DNA of 64,000 nt. Source: Acidovorax sp. CF316 (lineage in GTDB: Bacteria > Pseudomonadota > Gammaproteobacteria > Burkholderiales > Burkholderiaceae_C). Of the stretch, positions 1 to 9,390 are shown in pieces; the stretch's first letter is position 1; each line of letters begins with the position of its first letter. The position numbers and the translations under genes were made by a program. The notes under the pieces are model-generated. The model ran no database searches and was not told where the DNA came from. It worked only from the letters and a program-made list of their open reading frames with translations. The stretch is from positions 1 through 64,000 of the forward strand of contig NZ_AKJX01000122.1 in assembly GCF_000276605.1 (NCBI RefSeq), in the 5' to 3' direction.

Positions 1-9
1 TTTTCTTGG

Positions 10-60
10 CCCACCTTCTTTTGGCGACGCAAAAGAAGGTGGGTGCGCCGCCGGGCGCAC
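10..60. repeat. Two adjacent hairpins (REP-like element)
   Basis: Positions 10-23 and 30-43 form a perfect 14-bp inverted repeat around a 6-nt loop. A second 7-bp inverted repeat (43-49 with 54-60) follows at once. Long perfect stems in tandem outside genes resemble repetitive extragenic palindromes. The element could also act as a bidirectional terminator downstream of rplY, although the flanking T-run is short. The left edge may extend beyond the window. Confidence 0.6.
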
Positions 61-120
61 ATCCCGGCCTCTGCACTTCGCAAAGACATGTGGCAACCAT
101 CGACACCAAGGCAGGCCCAC

Positions 121-152
121 AAAACAAAAACGGCCCACCGAAGTGAGCCGTT
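121..152 (-). terminator. Intrinsic terminator of rplY
   Basis: Read on the minus strand, a 9-bp stem (one G-U-type pair) closed by a TTCG tetraloop is followed by a T-rich tail, TTTTTGTTTT. It lies about 27 bp past the rplY stop codon, where an intrinsic terminator would be expected. Confidence 0.8.
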
Positions 153-178
153 CTTGATGTGCAAAAAAGCAGAAGAAA

Positions 179-811
179 TTACTTCTTGCCCTTGCCCTTG
201 CCCTTGGCGTCGGCAGCAGGAGCGGCTTCGGCAGGGGTCTCGACGACCACAACCGGAGCAGCCACGGACACCAGAACGGGGTTGTTCTTGTTGCCACGGA
301 TCACGGCGGTCACGCCCTTGGGCAGCTTGATGTCCTTGAGGTGCAGCGAAGAACCCTTTTGCAGCTTGGACAGGTCCACAGCGATGAACTCAGGCAGGTC
401 CGAAGGCATGCACGACACGTCGAGTTCGTTCACGACGGGGTTCACCAGGCAGTGGTCCACCTTCACGGCGGGGGATTCTTCAGCGCCGCTGAAGTGCAGT
501 GGCACCTTCATGTGCAGCTTGGTCTTGGCATCCACGCGCTGGAAGTCGATGTGCAGCACGAGTTGCTTGTAGGGGTGGTATTGCACGTCACGCAGCAGGA
601 CCTTGCTGGTGCTGCCGGCGACTTCCATGTCCAGCACGCTGGAGTGGAAGGCTTCCTTCTTGAGGGCGTGCCACAGTGCGTTGTGGTCGATCTCGATCAG
701 TTGGGGTTCAGCGGTACCGCCGTAGACGATGCCAGGCGTCTTGCCCGAATTGCGCAGACGGCGGCTCGCACCCGTACCTTGCTTGGCGCGCTCAAAAGCG
801 ACGAAGTTCAT
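179..811 (-). CDS. rplY: 50S ribosomal protein L25 (CTC/TL5 type)
   Basis: This 210-aa protein binds 5S rRNA in the large ribosomal subunit. The N-terminal 90 residues are the L25 beta-barrel (start [20 protein letters not shown]). The rest is the C-terminal CTC/TL5 domain seen in longer family members. The tail is Ala/Lys-rich (KGKGKGKK) and probably disordered. The gene lies downstream of prs on the same strand, a common betaproteobacterial order, with a terminator between them (862-886), so prs readthrough may be limited. The ATG has an upstream AGGAG-type ribosome site (AGGAGCTAG). Confidence 0.97.
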   Translation of the reverse strand: MNFVAFERAKQGTGASRRLRNSGKTPGIVYGGTAEPQLIEIDHNALWHALKKEAFHSSVLDMEVAGSTSKVLLRDVQYHPYKQLVLHIDFQRVDAKTKLHMKVPLHFSGAEESPAVKVDHCLVNPVVNELDVSCMPSDLPEFIAVDLSKLQKGSSLHLKDIKLPKGVTAVIRGNKNNPVLVSVAAPVVVVETPAEAAPAADAKGKGKGKK

Positions 812-861
812 GATAACTAGCTCCTGAAAAGGACAGACCGCGACCAGTCGTGTCCTGTTTT

Positions 862-886
862 AAAAAGGCCTGCCACAGGGCAGGCC
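862..886 (-). terminator. Hairpin terminator between prs and rplY
   Basis: On the minus strand an 8-bp GC-rich stem (GGCCTGCC with GGCAGGCC) is followed by TTTTT. It lies about 50 bp upstream of the rplY start and 100 bp downstream of the prs stop. It may end prs transcription or attenuate readthrough into rplY. A second GC-rich hairpin without a good T-run lies at 914-933. Confidence 0.7.
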
Positions 887-986
887 ACATTGCGTTCCCG
901 AACCAACCAATGGACAAGCCTCCCGAAGGAGGCTTGGTGTCCAGCGTTCTGCAAAACCAAGGGTCTCCTGCGAGGCCCGGGGCTTT

Positions 987-1961
987 TTAGAACAGGTTTT
1001 CCTGGTCCGAGAACAGACTCATCACCGACTCACCCTTGGCAATGCGCTGGATCGTTTCGGCGATCAGCGGGGCCACGGAGAGCTGGCGGATTTTGGCGCA
1101 TCCCTTGGCGTTGTCGTTCAAGGGAATCGTGTTGGTCACCACCACTTCATCGAGGGCCGAGCCCTTGGCGATGCGTTCGATGGCAGGACCCGAGAAAATG
1201 GGGTGCGTGCAATAGGCGTACACGCTCTTGGCACCGCGCTCCTTGAGCACTTCGGCGGCCTTCACCAGCGTACCGGCCGTGTCGATCATGTCGTCCATGA
1301 TCACGCAGTTGCGGCCTTCGATCTCGCCGATCACGTGCATGACTTCGGACACGTTGGCCTTGGGGCGGCGCTTGTCGATGATGGCCAGGTCGCAGTTCAG
1401 CTGCTTGGCCAGCGCACGGGCACGCACCACGCCACCCACGTCAGGGGAGACGACGATCAGGTCTTCGTAGTTCTTCTGGCGCAGGTCGCCGAGCAGCACG
1501 GGCGATGCATAGATGTTGTCGACCGGGATGTCGAAGAAGCCCTGGATTTGGTCGGCATGCAGGTCCATGGTCAGCACGCGGGCCACGCCCACGGCCTGCA
1601 GCATGTTGGCCACCACCTTGGCGGTGATGGGCACGCGCGACGAGCGGGGGCGGCGGTCCTGGCGGGCGTAGCCGAAGTAGGGGATCACGGCGCTGATGCG
1701 CTCTGCCGAGGCGCGCTTGAGCGCATCGACCATGATCAGCAGTTCCATCAGATTCTCGTTCGTGGGCGCGCAGGTGGATTGCACCACGAACACATCGCGC
1801 GCACGGACGTTCTGCTTGATCTCGACGGTCACTTCACCATCGGAGAAACGGCCCACGTCGGCGGCGCCGAGGGTGGTCCCGAGGTGTTGGGCGATTTCAG
1901 CTGCCATGCCAGGATTGGCATTGCCGGTGAATACCATGAAGTCGGGTTGATTGCCTTGCAT
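987..1961 (-). CDS. prs: Ribose-phosphate pyrophosphokinase (PRPP synthase)
   Basis: The enzyme makes PRPP from ribose 5-phosphate and ATP in the cytosol, feeding purine, pyrimidine, His, Trp and NAD synthesis. It has 324 aa, close to the usual 310-320 for class I enzymes. The PRPP-binding loop is visible as [14 protein letters not shown] (about residues 217-230), and the catalytic-flap region carries [11 protein letters not shown] (about 100-110). It lies downstream of ispE and tRNA-Gln, all on the minus strand, so the three may share a transcript. Confidence 0.98.
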   Translation of the reverse strand: MQGNQPDFMVFTGNANPGMAAEIAQHLGTTLGAADVGRFSDGEVTVEIKQNVRARDVFVVQSTCAPTNENLMELLIMVDALKRASAERISAVIPYFGYARQDRRPRSSRVPITAKVVANMLQAVGVARVLTMDLHADQIQGFFDIPVDNIYASPVLLGDLRQKNYEDLIVVSPDVGGVVRARALAKQLNCDLAIIDKRRPKANVSEVMHVIGEIEGRNCVIMDDMIDTAGTLVKAAEVLKERGAKSVYAYCTHPIFSGPAIERIAKGSALDEVVVTNTIPLNDNAKGCAKIRQLSVAPLIAETIQRIAKGESVMSLFSDQENLF

Positions 1962-2021
1962 GAGCGTCCCAGCGGTCTGAAATAAAAGCCCGTACGCGAG
2001 AGAAAGCGCGTGAAAGAAATT

Positions 2022-2098
2022 TGGCAGGGGAAGAAGGATTCGAACCTTCGCATGCCGGAATCAAAATCCGGTGCCTTAACCAGCTTGGCGACTCCCCT
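2022..2098 (-). tRNA. tRNA-Gln (anticodon TTG)
   Basis: A 77-nt cloverleaf on the minus strand has a 7-bp acceptor stem (AGGGGAG with TTCCCCT, ending in a G-U pair), discriminator G and an encoded CCA. The anticodon loop is TTTTGAT, giving TTG, so it reads CAA. It sits between ispE and prs, the conserved position in many betaproteobacteria. Confidence 0.97.
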
Positions 2099-2128
2099 AC
2101 ACAGGTCAACTGCCGAAAGCAGCCAACC

Positions 2129-2986
2129 TCAATTCTCGTTCGATGCCCACCCAGCCAGAGGATGAACCATCAAATTGTCACATGCGCTGACCTGCCAGTC
2201 GCCCGGGGCGTCTTCCAGATCCACCGCATGTGGCATTTGCGCAAACACCGCACTTCCAGAGCCTGTCATCCTGGGCTGCAACCCGCGTTGTTCAAGCCAT
2301 CTCAGGGCTTGCTTCACATCGGGGCACAGTGCCTCGGCAACCGGCTGCAGATCATTTCGACCGAAGTCAAAGTGTGTTGCAGCAAAGCCTAAGATTGTAG
2401 CACACTCAGAATCGCGTTTCAGATTCGGCGAAGAAAAAATTGCTTTTGTCTCCAAACCTGCTGCGGGCTTGACGACCGCGAAGCGCGCTTGCTGAAGTTG
2501 CTGTGCACTCTCAAGCGGCGTTATTGTCTCACCAATTCCTTCGACAAAAGCGTTCGTGCCGCATAAAAAAAACGGCACGTCTGCGCCGAGGGTCAGGCCG
2601 ATCTTCTGCAGCGCCTGGCGCGAGAGGTTCAAACCCCACAGCCGGTTGAGCGCCAGCAGCGTGCTGGCCGCATCCGACGAGCCTCCGCCCATGCCGGCCT
2701 GCGCCGGCACACGCTTCATGACACCGATGTGGGCGCCCTGGGTGCAGCCCGTGGCCGACTGCAGTGCATGCGCTGCGCGCAGCACCAGGTCCATCTCGGG
2801 CAGGGGTGGGCCCAGGTCCTCGCGGGTGATGGCACAGTCCGGGCGGCGTTCGAAATGCAGGGTGTCGCACCAGTCGATGAGCATGAACACCGACTGCAGC
2901 AGGTGGTAGCCATCGGCACGACGGCCGGTGATGTGCAGAAAAAGATTGAGCTTGGCCGGAGCCGGCACGTCGTACAGGGCTTGCAT
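2129..2986 (-). CDS. ispE: 4-diphosphocytidyl-2-C-methyl-D-erythritol kinase
   Basis: IspE phosphorylates CDP-methylerythritol in the non-mevalonate isoprenoid pathway. The 285-aa protein is a GHMP kinase. The N-terminal PAPAKLNLFLHI strand and the glycine-rich ATP loop PAQAGMGGGSSDAAS (about residues 94-108) are diagnostic, and the C-terminal MTGSGSAVFA motif is present. It follows lolB with a 24-bp gap and is probably co-transcribed with it. Confidence 0.97.
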   Translation of the reverse strand: MQALYDVPAPAKLNLFLHITGRRADGYHLLQSVFMLIDWCDTLHFERRPDCAITREDLGPPLPEMDLVLRAAHALQSATGCTQGAHIGVMKRVPAQAGMGGGSSDAASTLLALNRLWGLNLSRQALQKIGLTLGADVPFFLCGTNAFVEGIGETITPLESAQQLQQARFAVVKPAAGLETKAIFSSPNLKRDSECATILGFAATHFDFGRNDLQPVAEALCPDVKQALRWLEQRGLQPRMTGSGSAVFAQMPHAVDLEDAPGDWQVSACDNLMVHPLAGWASNEN

Positions 2987-3010
2987 GGGAAGAAGGAAAG
3001 GGCAGGGCGC

Positions 3011-3544
3011 TCAGCGGCTGAAGGCGATGCGCAGTGTGGCCTCGGGAGCGGGGTCGTGGCGCCTAGCCACCAGACGGCCGTCAGCGCTGCCCGAGAGATC
3101 GGCCTGCCAGCCGGTGGCCGTGGCCTGCTTGCCGCCCAGCCATTCGAAGATGGCCGCCACCGGGATGGCCGTGCCGGTGGCCTGGCGCAGCAGCTCATCG
3201 AGCGAGGTGGATTCGCGTGTCTCCTGCCCGGTGGTGAGCTGGGCGCGCCCGGCCTCCCACTGCAGCCGCGCCAGGGTGTTGCCCAGCGGGCTGGTCAGCA
3301 CCAGTTCGCCCTTGTCGGGGTTGCCCTGCAGGTCGAACAGCGAGGAGAACGACTGCGATGCCTGGCCCTCCACCTGCAGTGACAGGCGGCCCGACCAGGA
3401 TGCGGTGCCGGGCTCGGCAATGCGGGGTGGCTGGGCGCAGCCCGTGAGCCACAGCGTGCAGGCCAGGGCCAGCCATGCCATCCACTGGCGCAGCGGCAGG
3501 CCGTGGCCACGCCCTCCGGCGATGCCGCCGCCCGTTGCGCGCAT
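3011..3544 (-). CDS. lolB: Outer-membrane lipoprotein insertase LolB
   Basis: LolB accepts lipoproteins from periplasmic LolA and inserts them into the outer membrane. The 177-aa precursor has a signal peptide with lipobox LTGC (Cys about residue 36), and the mature part has the LolB beta-sheet pattern (SWSGRLSLQVEG). Its ATG overlaps the TGA of the upstream TPR gene by one base, so translation is probably coupled. The lolB-ispE adjacency supports the call. Confidence 0.92.
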   Translation of the reverse strand: MRATGGGIAGGRGHGLPLRQWMAWLALACTLWLTGCAQPPRIAEPGTASWSGRLSLQVEGQASQSFSSLFDLQGNPDKGELVLTSPLGNTLARLQWEAGRAQLTTGQETRESTSLDELLRQATGTAIPVAAIFEWLGGKQATATGWQADLSGSADGRLVARRHDPAPEATLRIAFSR

Positions 3545-5325
3545 CAGGGCTTGGCCCCCAGGCGCTTCAAGGTGTCCTTGAGGCTGTCGTTGTCGGGGTT
3601 CAGGCGCAGGCCTTCACGCCAGATCCCGAGGGCCTTGTCGCGCTCGCCCATGCTCCAGACGACTTCACCCAGGTGGGCCGCGATCTCGGCATCGGGCCGG
3701 GCCTTGAAGGCGGTCTCGAGCAGGCTGCGCGCCTTGGCCTTGTTGCCCATGCGGAACTCCACCCAACCCAGGCTGTCGGTGATGAAGGGGTCTCCCGGGG
3801 CCAGTTCCAGGGCCTTGGCAATCAGTTGCCGGGCCTCGGGCAGGCGCTGACCGCGCTCGGCCAGCGAGTAGCCCAGCGCGTTGTAGGCGTGGTGGTAGTC
3901 GGGCTGGCGCGCGATGATCTGGCGCAACAGCTTTTCCATGGTGTCGAACTGGCCGACCTTCTCGGCCAGCATGGCCTGGTCGTAGAGCAGTTCGCCATCG
4001 TCCGGGGCCAGTGCCACGAGCTCGGTCTGCACCTCCAGGGCTTCCTTGAACAGGCGCTGGTCGCGCAGTAACTGCACTTCGGCCAGCAGTTTCATGCGCT
4101 TGTCGTCTTCGGTCACGCCGGGCAGGGCGCGCAGCAGCGCGCGGGCCTGTGCGATCTTGCCTTGCTTGGCGAGCAGGGAGGCGCGGCGGCTCTGGGCGCT
4201 GAACAGCTCGCTCGAATTCTCGATGCGGGCCAGCCAGCCTTCTGCCGCGGCGAAATCGCCACGCTTTTCGGCAATCTGCGCGTACAGCAGGTAGGCCTGG
4301 TTCAGGCTGCGCTGGCGTGCGTCGCGATTGATGTCCGGGCCCTCGATGAGCGTCAGGAAGCGCTTGAGCGAGGTTTCGGCCAGGTCCAGGCGGTTGTCCT
4401 GCAGCTGCAGGGTGGCCAGGATCAGCCAGGGCTCGGGCAGGTCCGGCTTGGCGCGGGTCACGGCTTCGAGCTGGGTCTTGGCCTCGCCGTATTTCTGCTG
4501 GCCCAGTAGCACACGCGAGTAGGCCATCTGCATCTCGGGTGTGGCCTGCGGCTGGCTGGCGAAATAGCGCGTCACCAGGGCTTGCCCTTCGGGCACGCTC
4601 TCTTCCTGCAGTTCCATGCCCAGCCGGGCGGGGCCTTCGCTGGTCGGGTCCAGGTCCTGGGCGGCGCGGGCGCTGGCCAGCGCGCCGGTCTTGTCGCCGG
4701 CGGCCAGGCGCACGCGCCCGATGGCAATGTGTGCCGCGGCCGCATTGGCGGGCTTGGCCAGTTCGTCCGCCAGGGCCTGTTCAACCACCTTCGCGGCCAG
4801 GGGCTTGTCGCTGGCGCGGGCGAACATCTGGGGCACGATGCCCAGGATGGTGGGCTTGGCCTGGACCGGCGCCTGGGCCAGCTCCTGGCGCAGCAGCTCC
4901 GGGGTCTCGCCGATGCGGTTCAGGGCGATCAGGATCTGCAGCACGTAGCGGTTGGCTTCGCGCGAGTCCGGCTGGGCTTCGCGCCAGGCCTTGGCCGCTG
5001 CCAGCGCATGGTCGCCCGCGCGCGCCTGCAGGGCCATGTCGGCAGCCCGCTGGTAGAGCTGGGGGTTGTTGGTGCGCCGCGCCGCCTCCAGCATGAGGGC
5101 GTAGCCCGTGCCCGCCTCGCCGGTGCGGGCGTTGATCTCGCCCATGAGGATTTCATAGAACAGCTCGGCGTCCAGGGCCGGGTTGCTGCTGGAGGCGTCG
5201 TCGGGTGCCGGTTCGGCCGCCGGGGGCGCCGTGCTGCCAGGGGGCTGCTGCGCGTAGCCCACGCTGGCCACTGCTGCAAGAGCAACTGTCAATACGGCAG
5301 ACCGAAAGTAGTTTGAAGGCACCAT
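3544..5325 (-). CDS. Periplasmic/secreted tetratricopeptide-repeat protein
   Basis: A 593-aa exported protein starts with signal peptide MVPSNYFRSAVLTVALAAV and a likely cleavage after GYA. An acidic Pro/Ala linker follows, then many TPR helix pairs to the end; the clearest are near the C-terminus (YHHAYNALGYSLAERGQRLP). It probably scaffolds envelope assembly, but no specific partner can be read from sequence. It is the first gene of a TPR-lolB-ispE unit. An alternative ATG at 5343 would add six residues (MDYYGS); I prefer 5325 because it places the signal peptide at the N-terminus. It is divergent from mutM. Confidence 0.88.
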   Translation of the reverse strand: MVPSNYFRSAVLTVALAAVASVGYAQQPPGSTAPPAAEPAPDDASSSNPALDAELFYEILMGEINARTGEAGTGYALMLEAARRTNNPQLYQRAADMALQARAGDHALAAAKAWREAQPDSREANRYVLQILIALNRIGETPELLRQELAQAPVQAKPTILGIVPQMFARASDKPLAAKVVEQALADELAKPANAAAAHIAIGRVRLAAGDKTGALASARAAQDLDPTSEGPARLGMELQEESVPEGQALVTRYFASQPQATPEMQMAYSRVLLGQQKYGEAKTQLEAVTRAKPDLPEPWLILATLQLQDNRLDLAETSLKRFLTLIEGPDINRDARQRSLNQAYLLYAQIAEKRGDFAAAEGWLARIENSSELFSAQSRRASLLAKQGKIAQARALLRALPGVTEDDKRMKLLAEVQLLRDQRLFKEALEVQTELVALAPDDGELLYDQAMLAEKVGQFDTMEKLLRQIIARQPDYHHAYNALGYSLAERGQRLPEARQLIAKALELAPGDPFITDSLGWVEFRMGNKAKARSLLETAFKARPDAEIAAHLGEVVWSMGERDKALGIWREGLRLNPDNDSLKDTLKRLGAKP

Positions 5326-5372
5326 CGACCCATAATAATCCATGCATGACTACCTGTTCGTGAGGGCTTTGG

Positions 5373-6188
5373 ATGCCTGAGTTGCCCGAAGTGGAAGTAA
5401 CAAGGCGCAGCTTTGCGCAGGCCATCGCTGGCGCCCGGGTCACGGCCGTGCGGCTGGGCAAGCCGCTGCGCTGGCCGCTGGGAGGCGACGGCGATGCCTT
5501 GGTGGGGCGGCAGGTCCTGGGTGTGCGCCGCCGCGGCAAGTACCTGCTGGTCGATCTGGACCAGGGCATCCTGCTGGTGCACCTGGGCATGTCCGGCAGC
5601 CTGCGCTTTGCGCACGGCCTGCCGCCGCCGGGCCCGCACGACCATTTCGACCTGGGCACTACCCAGGGCACCCTGCGCCTGCACGACCCGCGGCGCTTCG
5701 GTGCGGTGGTACACGCCGCGGGCGAGGCCGATGCCGTGGCACAAAAGCTGCTGGGGGGCCTGGGTATGGAGCCCCTGTCCGATGATTTCACCCTGGACGC
5801 CTTCAGCCGGGGCATCAAGGCCAGCCGCGCACCCATCAAGCAGATGCTGCTTGCGGGCAAGGTTGTCGTCGGGGTCGGTAACATCTATGCATCGGAGGTA
5901 CTGTTTCTGTCGGGTATTCGCCCGCAGACGCCCTCGGCGCGCATCGGCCCCGCCAGAATGGGGCGCCTGCACGCCGCCATACGCCAGGTGCTGGAGCGTG
6001 CCGTGGAGCTCGGGGGCAGCACGCTCAAGGACTTCTCCAACGCCGACGGCGCCTATGGCAGCTACCAGGCCCACGCCAACGTGTACGGGCGTGAGGGGGC
6101 GCCCTGCAAGGTCTGCGGCACGCCCATCCGGGCCCTGCGCCAGGGCCAGCGCAGCAGCTATTTCTGCCCCCGCTGCCAGCGCGCGTGA
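5373..6188 (+). CDS. mutM: Formamidopyrimidine-DNA glycosylase (8-oxoG glycosylase/AP lyase)
   Basis: MutM removes 8-oxoguanine and formamidopyrimidines from DNA and cleaves the AP site. The 271-aa protein begins MPELPEVE, giving the catalytic Pro2-Glu3 pair. The conserved Lys lies in RRRGKYLL. The C-terminal zinc finger has two CxxC pairs (CKVC and CPRC, about residues 246-268). MutY, which acts in the same GO repair system, lies 2 kb downstream on the same strand. Confidence 0.98.
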   Translation: MPELPEVEVTRRSFAQAIAGARVTAVRLGKPLRWPLGGDGDALVGRQVLGVRRRGKYLLVDLDQGILLVHLGMSGSLRFAHGLPPPGPHDHFDLGTTQGTLRLHDPRRFGAVVHAAGEADAVAQKLLGGLGMEPLSDDFTLDAFSRGIKASRAPIKQMLLAGKVVVGVGNIYASEVLFLSGIRPQTPSARIGPARMGRLHAAIRQVLERAVELGGSTLKDFSNADGAYGSYQAHANVYGREGAPCKVCGTPIRALRQGQRSSYFCPRCQRA

Positions 6189-6336
6189 GGGCTGCCGGAG
6201 GGCGGCTTGGCCGGCCGAGTGTGGCGTATGCGGCCCATCGTGACGGGTAAGCACCATCCACAGCTATGGCTGGCGGGCAGTCGATGCTATATTTTGTTCA
6301 GTTCAGAAACAGTCGTTATCGAACGCCGGGAGCAAA

Positions 6337-8310
6337 GTGGGACCTTCATTCAACGAGCAGTTTGACCAGCATGGCGCGTGGAGACGTGCGTTCGCTCAGC
6401 AGCTCAAGCAGCTGGCCGAGTGGATGTCTTCGCACGAGCTGATGGACGCGTCCGTGCAGGAGCGCCTGCAGCGCCTGGAGAGCCAGGTCCGCACCGACAA
6501 GGTGATGGTCGCGTTCGTTGCCGAGTTCTCGCGTGGCAAATCCGAGCTGATCAACGCGATCTTCTTTGCAGACTATGGCCGGCGCATCATGCCCGCCAGC
6601 GCGGGGCGCACCACGATGTGCCCCACCGAACTGGGCTACGACGCCGACTTCGCACCCAGCCTGCGCCTGTTGCCCATCGAGACGCGCCTGCAGATGCACG
6701 GCCTGGCCGAGTGGCGCCTGCGGCCCGAGCGCTGGCAGGAGATCCCCCTGGACGTGAACGATCCCGACCAGATCGCCAAGGCCCTCGAAAAGGTGGCCGA
6801 GGTGCGCCGGGTGAGCCTGGACAATGCCCGCGCGCTGGGTTTCTGGCACGACGACCTGGTGGACGAGAACCCGATTCCCGACGCCAATGGCCTGGTCGAG
6901 GTGCCCATGTGGCGCCACGCCATCATCAACATCCCCCACCCCCTGCTCAAGCAGGGGCTGGTGATCCTGGACACCCCGGGCCTGAACGCCGTGGGCGCCG
7001 AGCCCGAACTCACGGTGAACCTGATTCCCCAGGCCCATGCCGTGGTGTTCATCCTGAGCGCCGATACCGGGGTGACCCGCTCGGACCTGTCCATCTGGCG
7101 CGAGCACCTGGCCACCTCGGCCGAGAGCCTGGACGGCCGGTTGGTCGTGCTCAACAAGATCGACACCCTGTGGGATTCACTCAATTCCGCCGAGCAGATC
7201 CAGGCGCAGATGGTGCGCCAGGTCAATACCGCGGCCGAGATGCTGGGCGTATCCCCCGACAAGGTGGTGCCCGTGTCTGCCCAGAAGGGCCTGGTCGCCA
7301 AGATATCGGCCGACGACCTGCTGCTGGAGACCAGCGGCCTGCCGGTGCTCGAGGAGGCCCTGGCCAAGGGCATCATGGGCCAGCGCCAGGCCATCCTGCG
7401 TGCGGCCGTGGCCACGGGCGTCGCCGGCCTGCGGGCCGAGACCGGGCGTGTCATCAACATCCGCCGGCGCGACCTGGACGACCAGATGGCCGAGCTGCGC
7501 AGCCTGCGCGGCAAGAACGCCTCGGTCATCGAGTCCATGCGCCAGCGCATCGAGCAGGAGCAGCACGAGTTCGACCTCTCCGCCTCCAAGATCCAGGCGG
7601 TGCGTGCCGTGCACCTCAAGCTGCTTCGCGACGTGTTCCAGCAGCTGGGTTCCAAGGCGCTCAAGGTGGAACTGGCCGAACTGGCGCAGCTGTTGCAGCA
7701 AAAGGGCCTCAAGCTCGGCGTGAAGAAGATCTACGTGCAGACCTTCGACAAGCTGCGCGGCACGCTGGACAAGGCCCAGGCCTCGGGCACCGAGATCCAG
7801 GCCATGCTGGGCGGCACCTTCCGCCAGCTCAATGCCGAGTTCGGTTTCTCGCTGCAGGTGCCTCCGCCGCCACAGCTGGAGCATTTTGCGCACGACCTCT
7901 CGCAGATCGAGCAGAGCCACCTGCAGTACCTGGGCCTGGGCAACTCGCTCAAGCTGGCCCAGCCCGAATTCTCCGAGCGCCTGGTGCGCGCCCTGGCCAT
8001 GCGCCTGCGCACCGTGTACGAATCCGCCGCCAACGACCTGGAGCTGTGGAGCAAGTCCGCCACGGCGCAGCTCGACGCGCAGCTGCGCGAGCGCCGCCGC
8101 AGCTTTGCCCGCCGCATGGAGGCGGTGGACCGCATCCAGCAGGCTGCCAGCGGGCTGGTGGAGCGCATCGCTGAAATCGAGCAGGGCGAGGGCGAGCTGA
8201 TCCAGCTGGAGCACCGCCTGCAGGAGCTGACCGCGCAACTGATCGCGCCACCGGACGCCGAGCAGACCGCACCCGAAGAGTCCTCCGTGGACGTGGCCCT
8301 GCCGCTTTGA
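6337..8310 (+). CDS. Dynamin-family large GTPase
   Basis: This 657-aa protein has a dynamin-type GTPase domain: P-loop EFSRGKSELINAIF (about residues 63-76), switch/G3 motif LDTPGLNAVG (about 211-220) and G4 motif LNKID (about 271-275). The C-terminal half is helical with several predicted coiled coils (DDQMAELRSLRGK onwards) and no clear transmembrane helix. Bacterial dynamin-like proteins remodel or protect membranes, but the role here is unknown. The start is a GTG. Its TGA overlaps the mutY ATG by one base, so it is coupled to mutY. Confidence 0.85.
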   Translation: MGPSFNEQFDQHGAWRRAFAQQLKQLAEWMSSHELMDASVQERLQRLESQVRTDKVMVAFVAEFSRGKSELINAIFFADYGRRIMPASAGRTTMCPTELGYDADFAPSLRLLPIETRLQMHGLAEWRLRPERWQEIPLDVNDPDQIAKALEKVAEVRRVSLDNARALGFWHDDLVDENPIPDANGLVEVPMWRHAIINIPHPLLKQGLVILDTPGLNAVGAEPELTVNLIPQAHAVVFILSADTGVTRSDLSIWREHLATSAESLDGRLVVLNKIDTLWDSLNSAEQIQAQMVRQVNTAAEMLGVSPDKVVPVSAQKGLVAKISADDLLLETSGLPVLEEALAKGIMGQRQAILRAAVATGVAGLRAETGRVINIRRRDLDDQMAELRSLRGKNASVIESMRQRIEQEQHEFDLSASKIQAVRAVHLKLLRDVFQQLGSKALKVELAELAQLLQQKGLKLGVKKIYVQTFDKLRGTLDKAQASGTEIQAMLGGTFRQLNAEFGFSLQVPPPPQLEHFAHDLSQIEQSHLQYLGLGNSLKLAQPEFSERLVRALAMRLRTVYESAANDLELWSKSATAQLDAQLRERRRSFARRMEAVDRIQQAASGLVERIAEIEQGEGELIQLEHRLQELTAQLIAPPDAEQTAPEESSVDVALPL

Positions 8311-9380
8311 TGGACGCGCGGGCGGGCGGGGTGGCCCAGCGCGTGGTGCGCTGGCAGGCGACGGCCGGGCGCAACCACCTGCCCTGGCAGAACACGCGCG
8401 ACCCGTACCGGGTCTGGCTGTCCGAGATCATGCTGCAGCAGACGCAGGTGAGCACGGTGCTGGGCTACTACGCCCGCTTCCTCGAAAAATTCCCCGATGT
8501 GCAGGCCCTGGCCCGCGCGCCGCAAGACGAGGTCATGGGCCTGTGGAGCGGCCTGGGCTATTACAGCCGGGCGCGCAACCTGCATGCCTGCGCCCAGGCC
8601 GTGGTGGCCCTGCATGGCGGCGCCTTTCCGCGCACGGCCGAGGTGCTGGCCACCCTGCCGGGCATCGGCCGGTCCACGGCCGGGGCCATCGCCTCCTTCT
8701 GCTTTGCCGAGCGCACGCCCATCCTCGATGCCAATGTGCGCCGCGTGCTCACGCGGGTGCTGGGCTTCGATGCCGACCTGGCCGTGGCGAAGAACGAGCG
8801 ACTGCTCTGGGACCAGGCCGAGGCGCTGCTGCCGGTGGAGGACCTGGCCAACGCCATGCCGCGCTACACCCAGGGCCTGATGGACCTGGGCGCCTCGCTG
8901 TGCAGCCCGCGCGCGCCCGATTGCCCACCCTGTCCGCTGGTGGACATCTGCGTGGCCGGCCAGGCCGGTGATGCCGAGCGCTACCCGGTGCGCACGCGCA
9001 AGCTCAAGCGCCGGGCCGAATCCTGGTGGCTGCTGGTGATGCGGGATGCAAAGGGCCGCGTGTGGCTGGAGCGCCGGCCCGACTCGGGCATCTGGGCCGG
9101 GCTGTTCTGCCTGCCGGTGTTCGCCGACGAGGCGCACCTGCACGACCACCTGGCCCACCTGCCCAACCCGGTGGCACCAGGGCAGACCGAGGCACTGGGG
9201 GCCTTCCTGCATGTGCTGACCCACCGCGACCTGCACCTGCACCCCGTGGTGCTCGGCGTGCCGGTGGAGCGTGATGCGACCGGCCAGGGCGGCTGGTACG
9301 GCGCCAGCGAGTGGGAGGCCATGGGCCTGCCCGCGCCCATCCGCAAGCTGTTGGCAAGCCTCTTCGGCGGCCTGTTGTAA
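8310..9380 (+). CDS. mutY: A/G-specific adenine DNA glycosylase
   Basis: MutY removes adenine mispaired with 8-oxoG. The 356-aa protein shows the helix-hairpin-helix motif LPGIGRSTAGAIASF, the catalytic Asp region ILDANVRRVLTR, and the iron-sulfur loop C-x6-C-x2-C-x5-C (CSPRAPDCPPCPLVDIC). A C-terminal NUDIX-like domain recognises 8-oxoG. The ATG at 8310 is preferred over the TTG at 8307. It overlaps the dynamin-like gene by one base. Confidence 0.97.
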   Translation: MDARAGGVAQRVVRWQATAGRNHLPWQNTRDPYRVWLSEIMLQQTQVSTVLGYYARFLEKFPDVQALARAPQDEVMGLWSGLGYYSRARNLHACAQAVVALHGGAFPRTAEVLATLPGIGRSTAGAIASFCFAERTPILDANVRRVLTRVLGFDADLAVAKNERLLWDQAEALLPVEDLANAMPRYTQGLMDLGASLCSPRAPDCPPCPLVDICVAGQAGDAERYPVRTRKLKRRAESWWLLVMRDAKGRVWLERRPDSGIWAGLFCLPVFADEAHLHDHLAHLPNPVAPGQTEALGAFLHVLTHRDLHLHPVVLGVPVERDATGQGGWYGASEWEAMGLPAPIRKLLASLFGGLL

Positions 9381-9390
9381 GACAGCCGGG

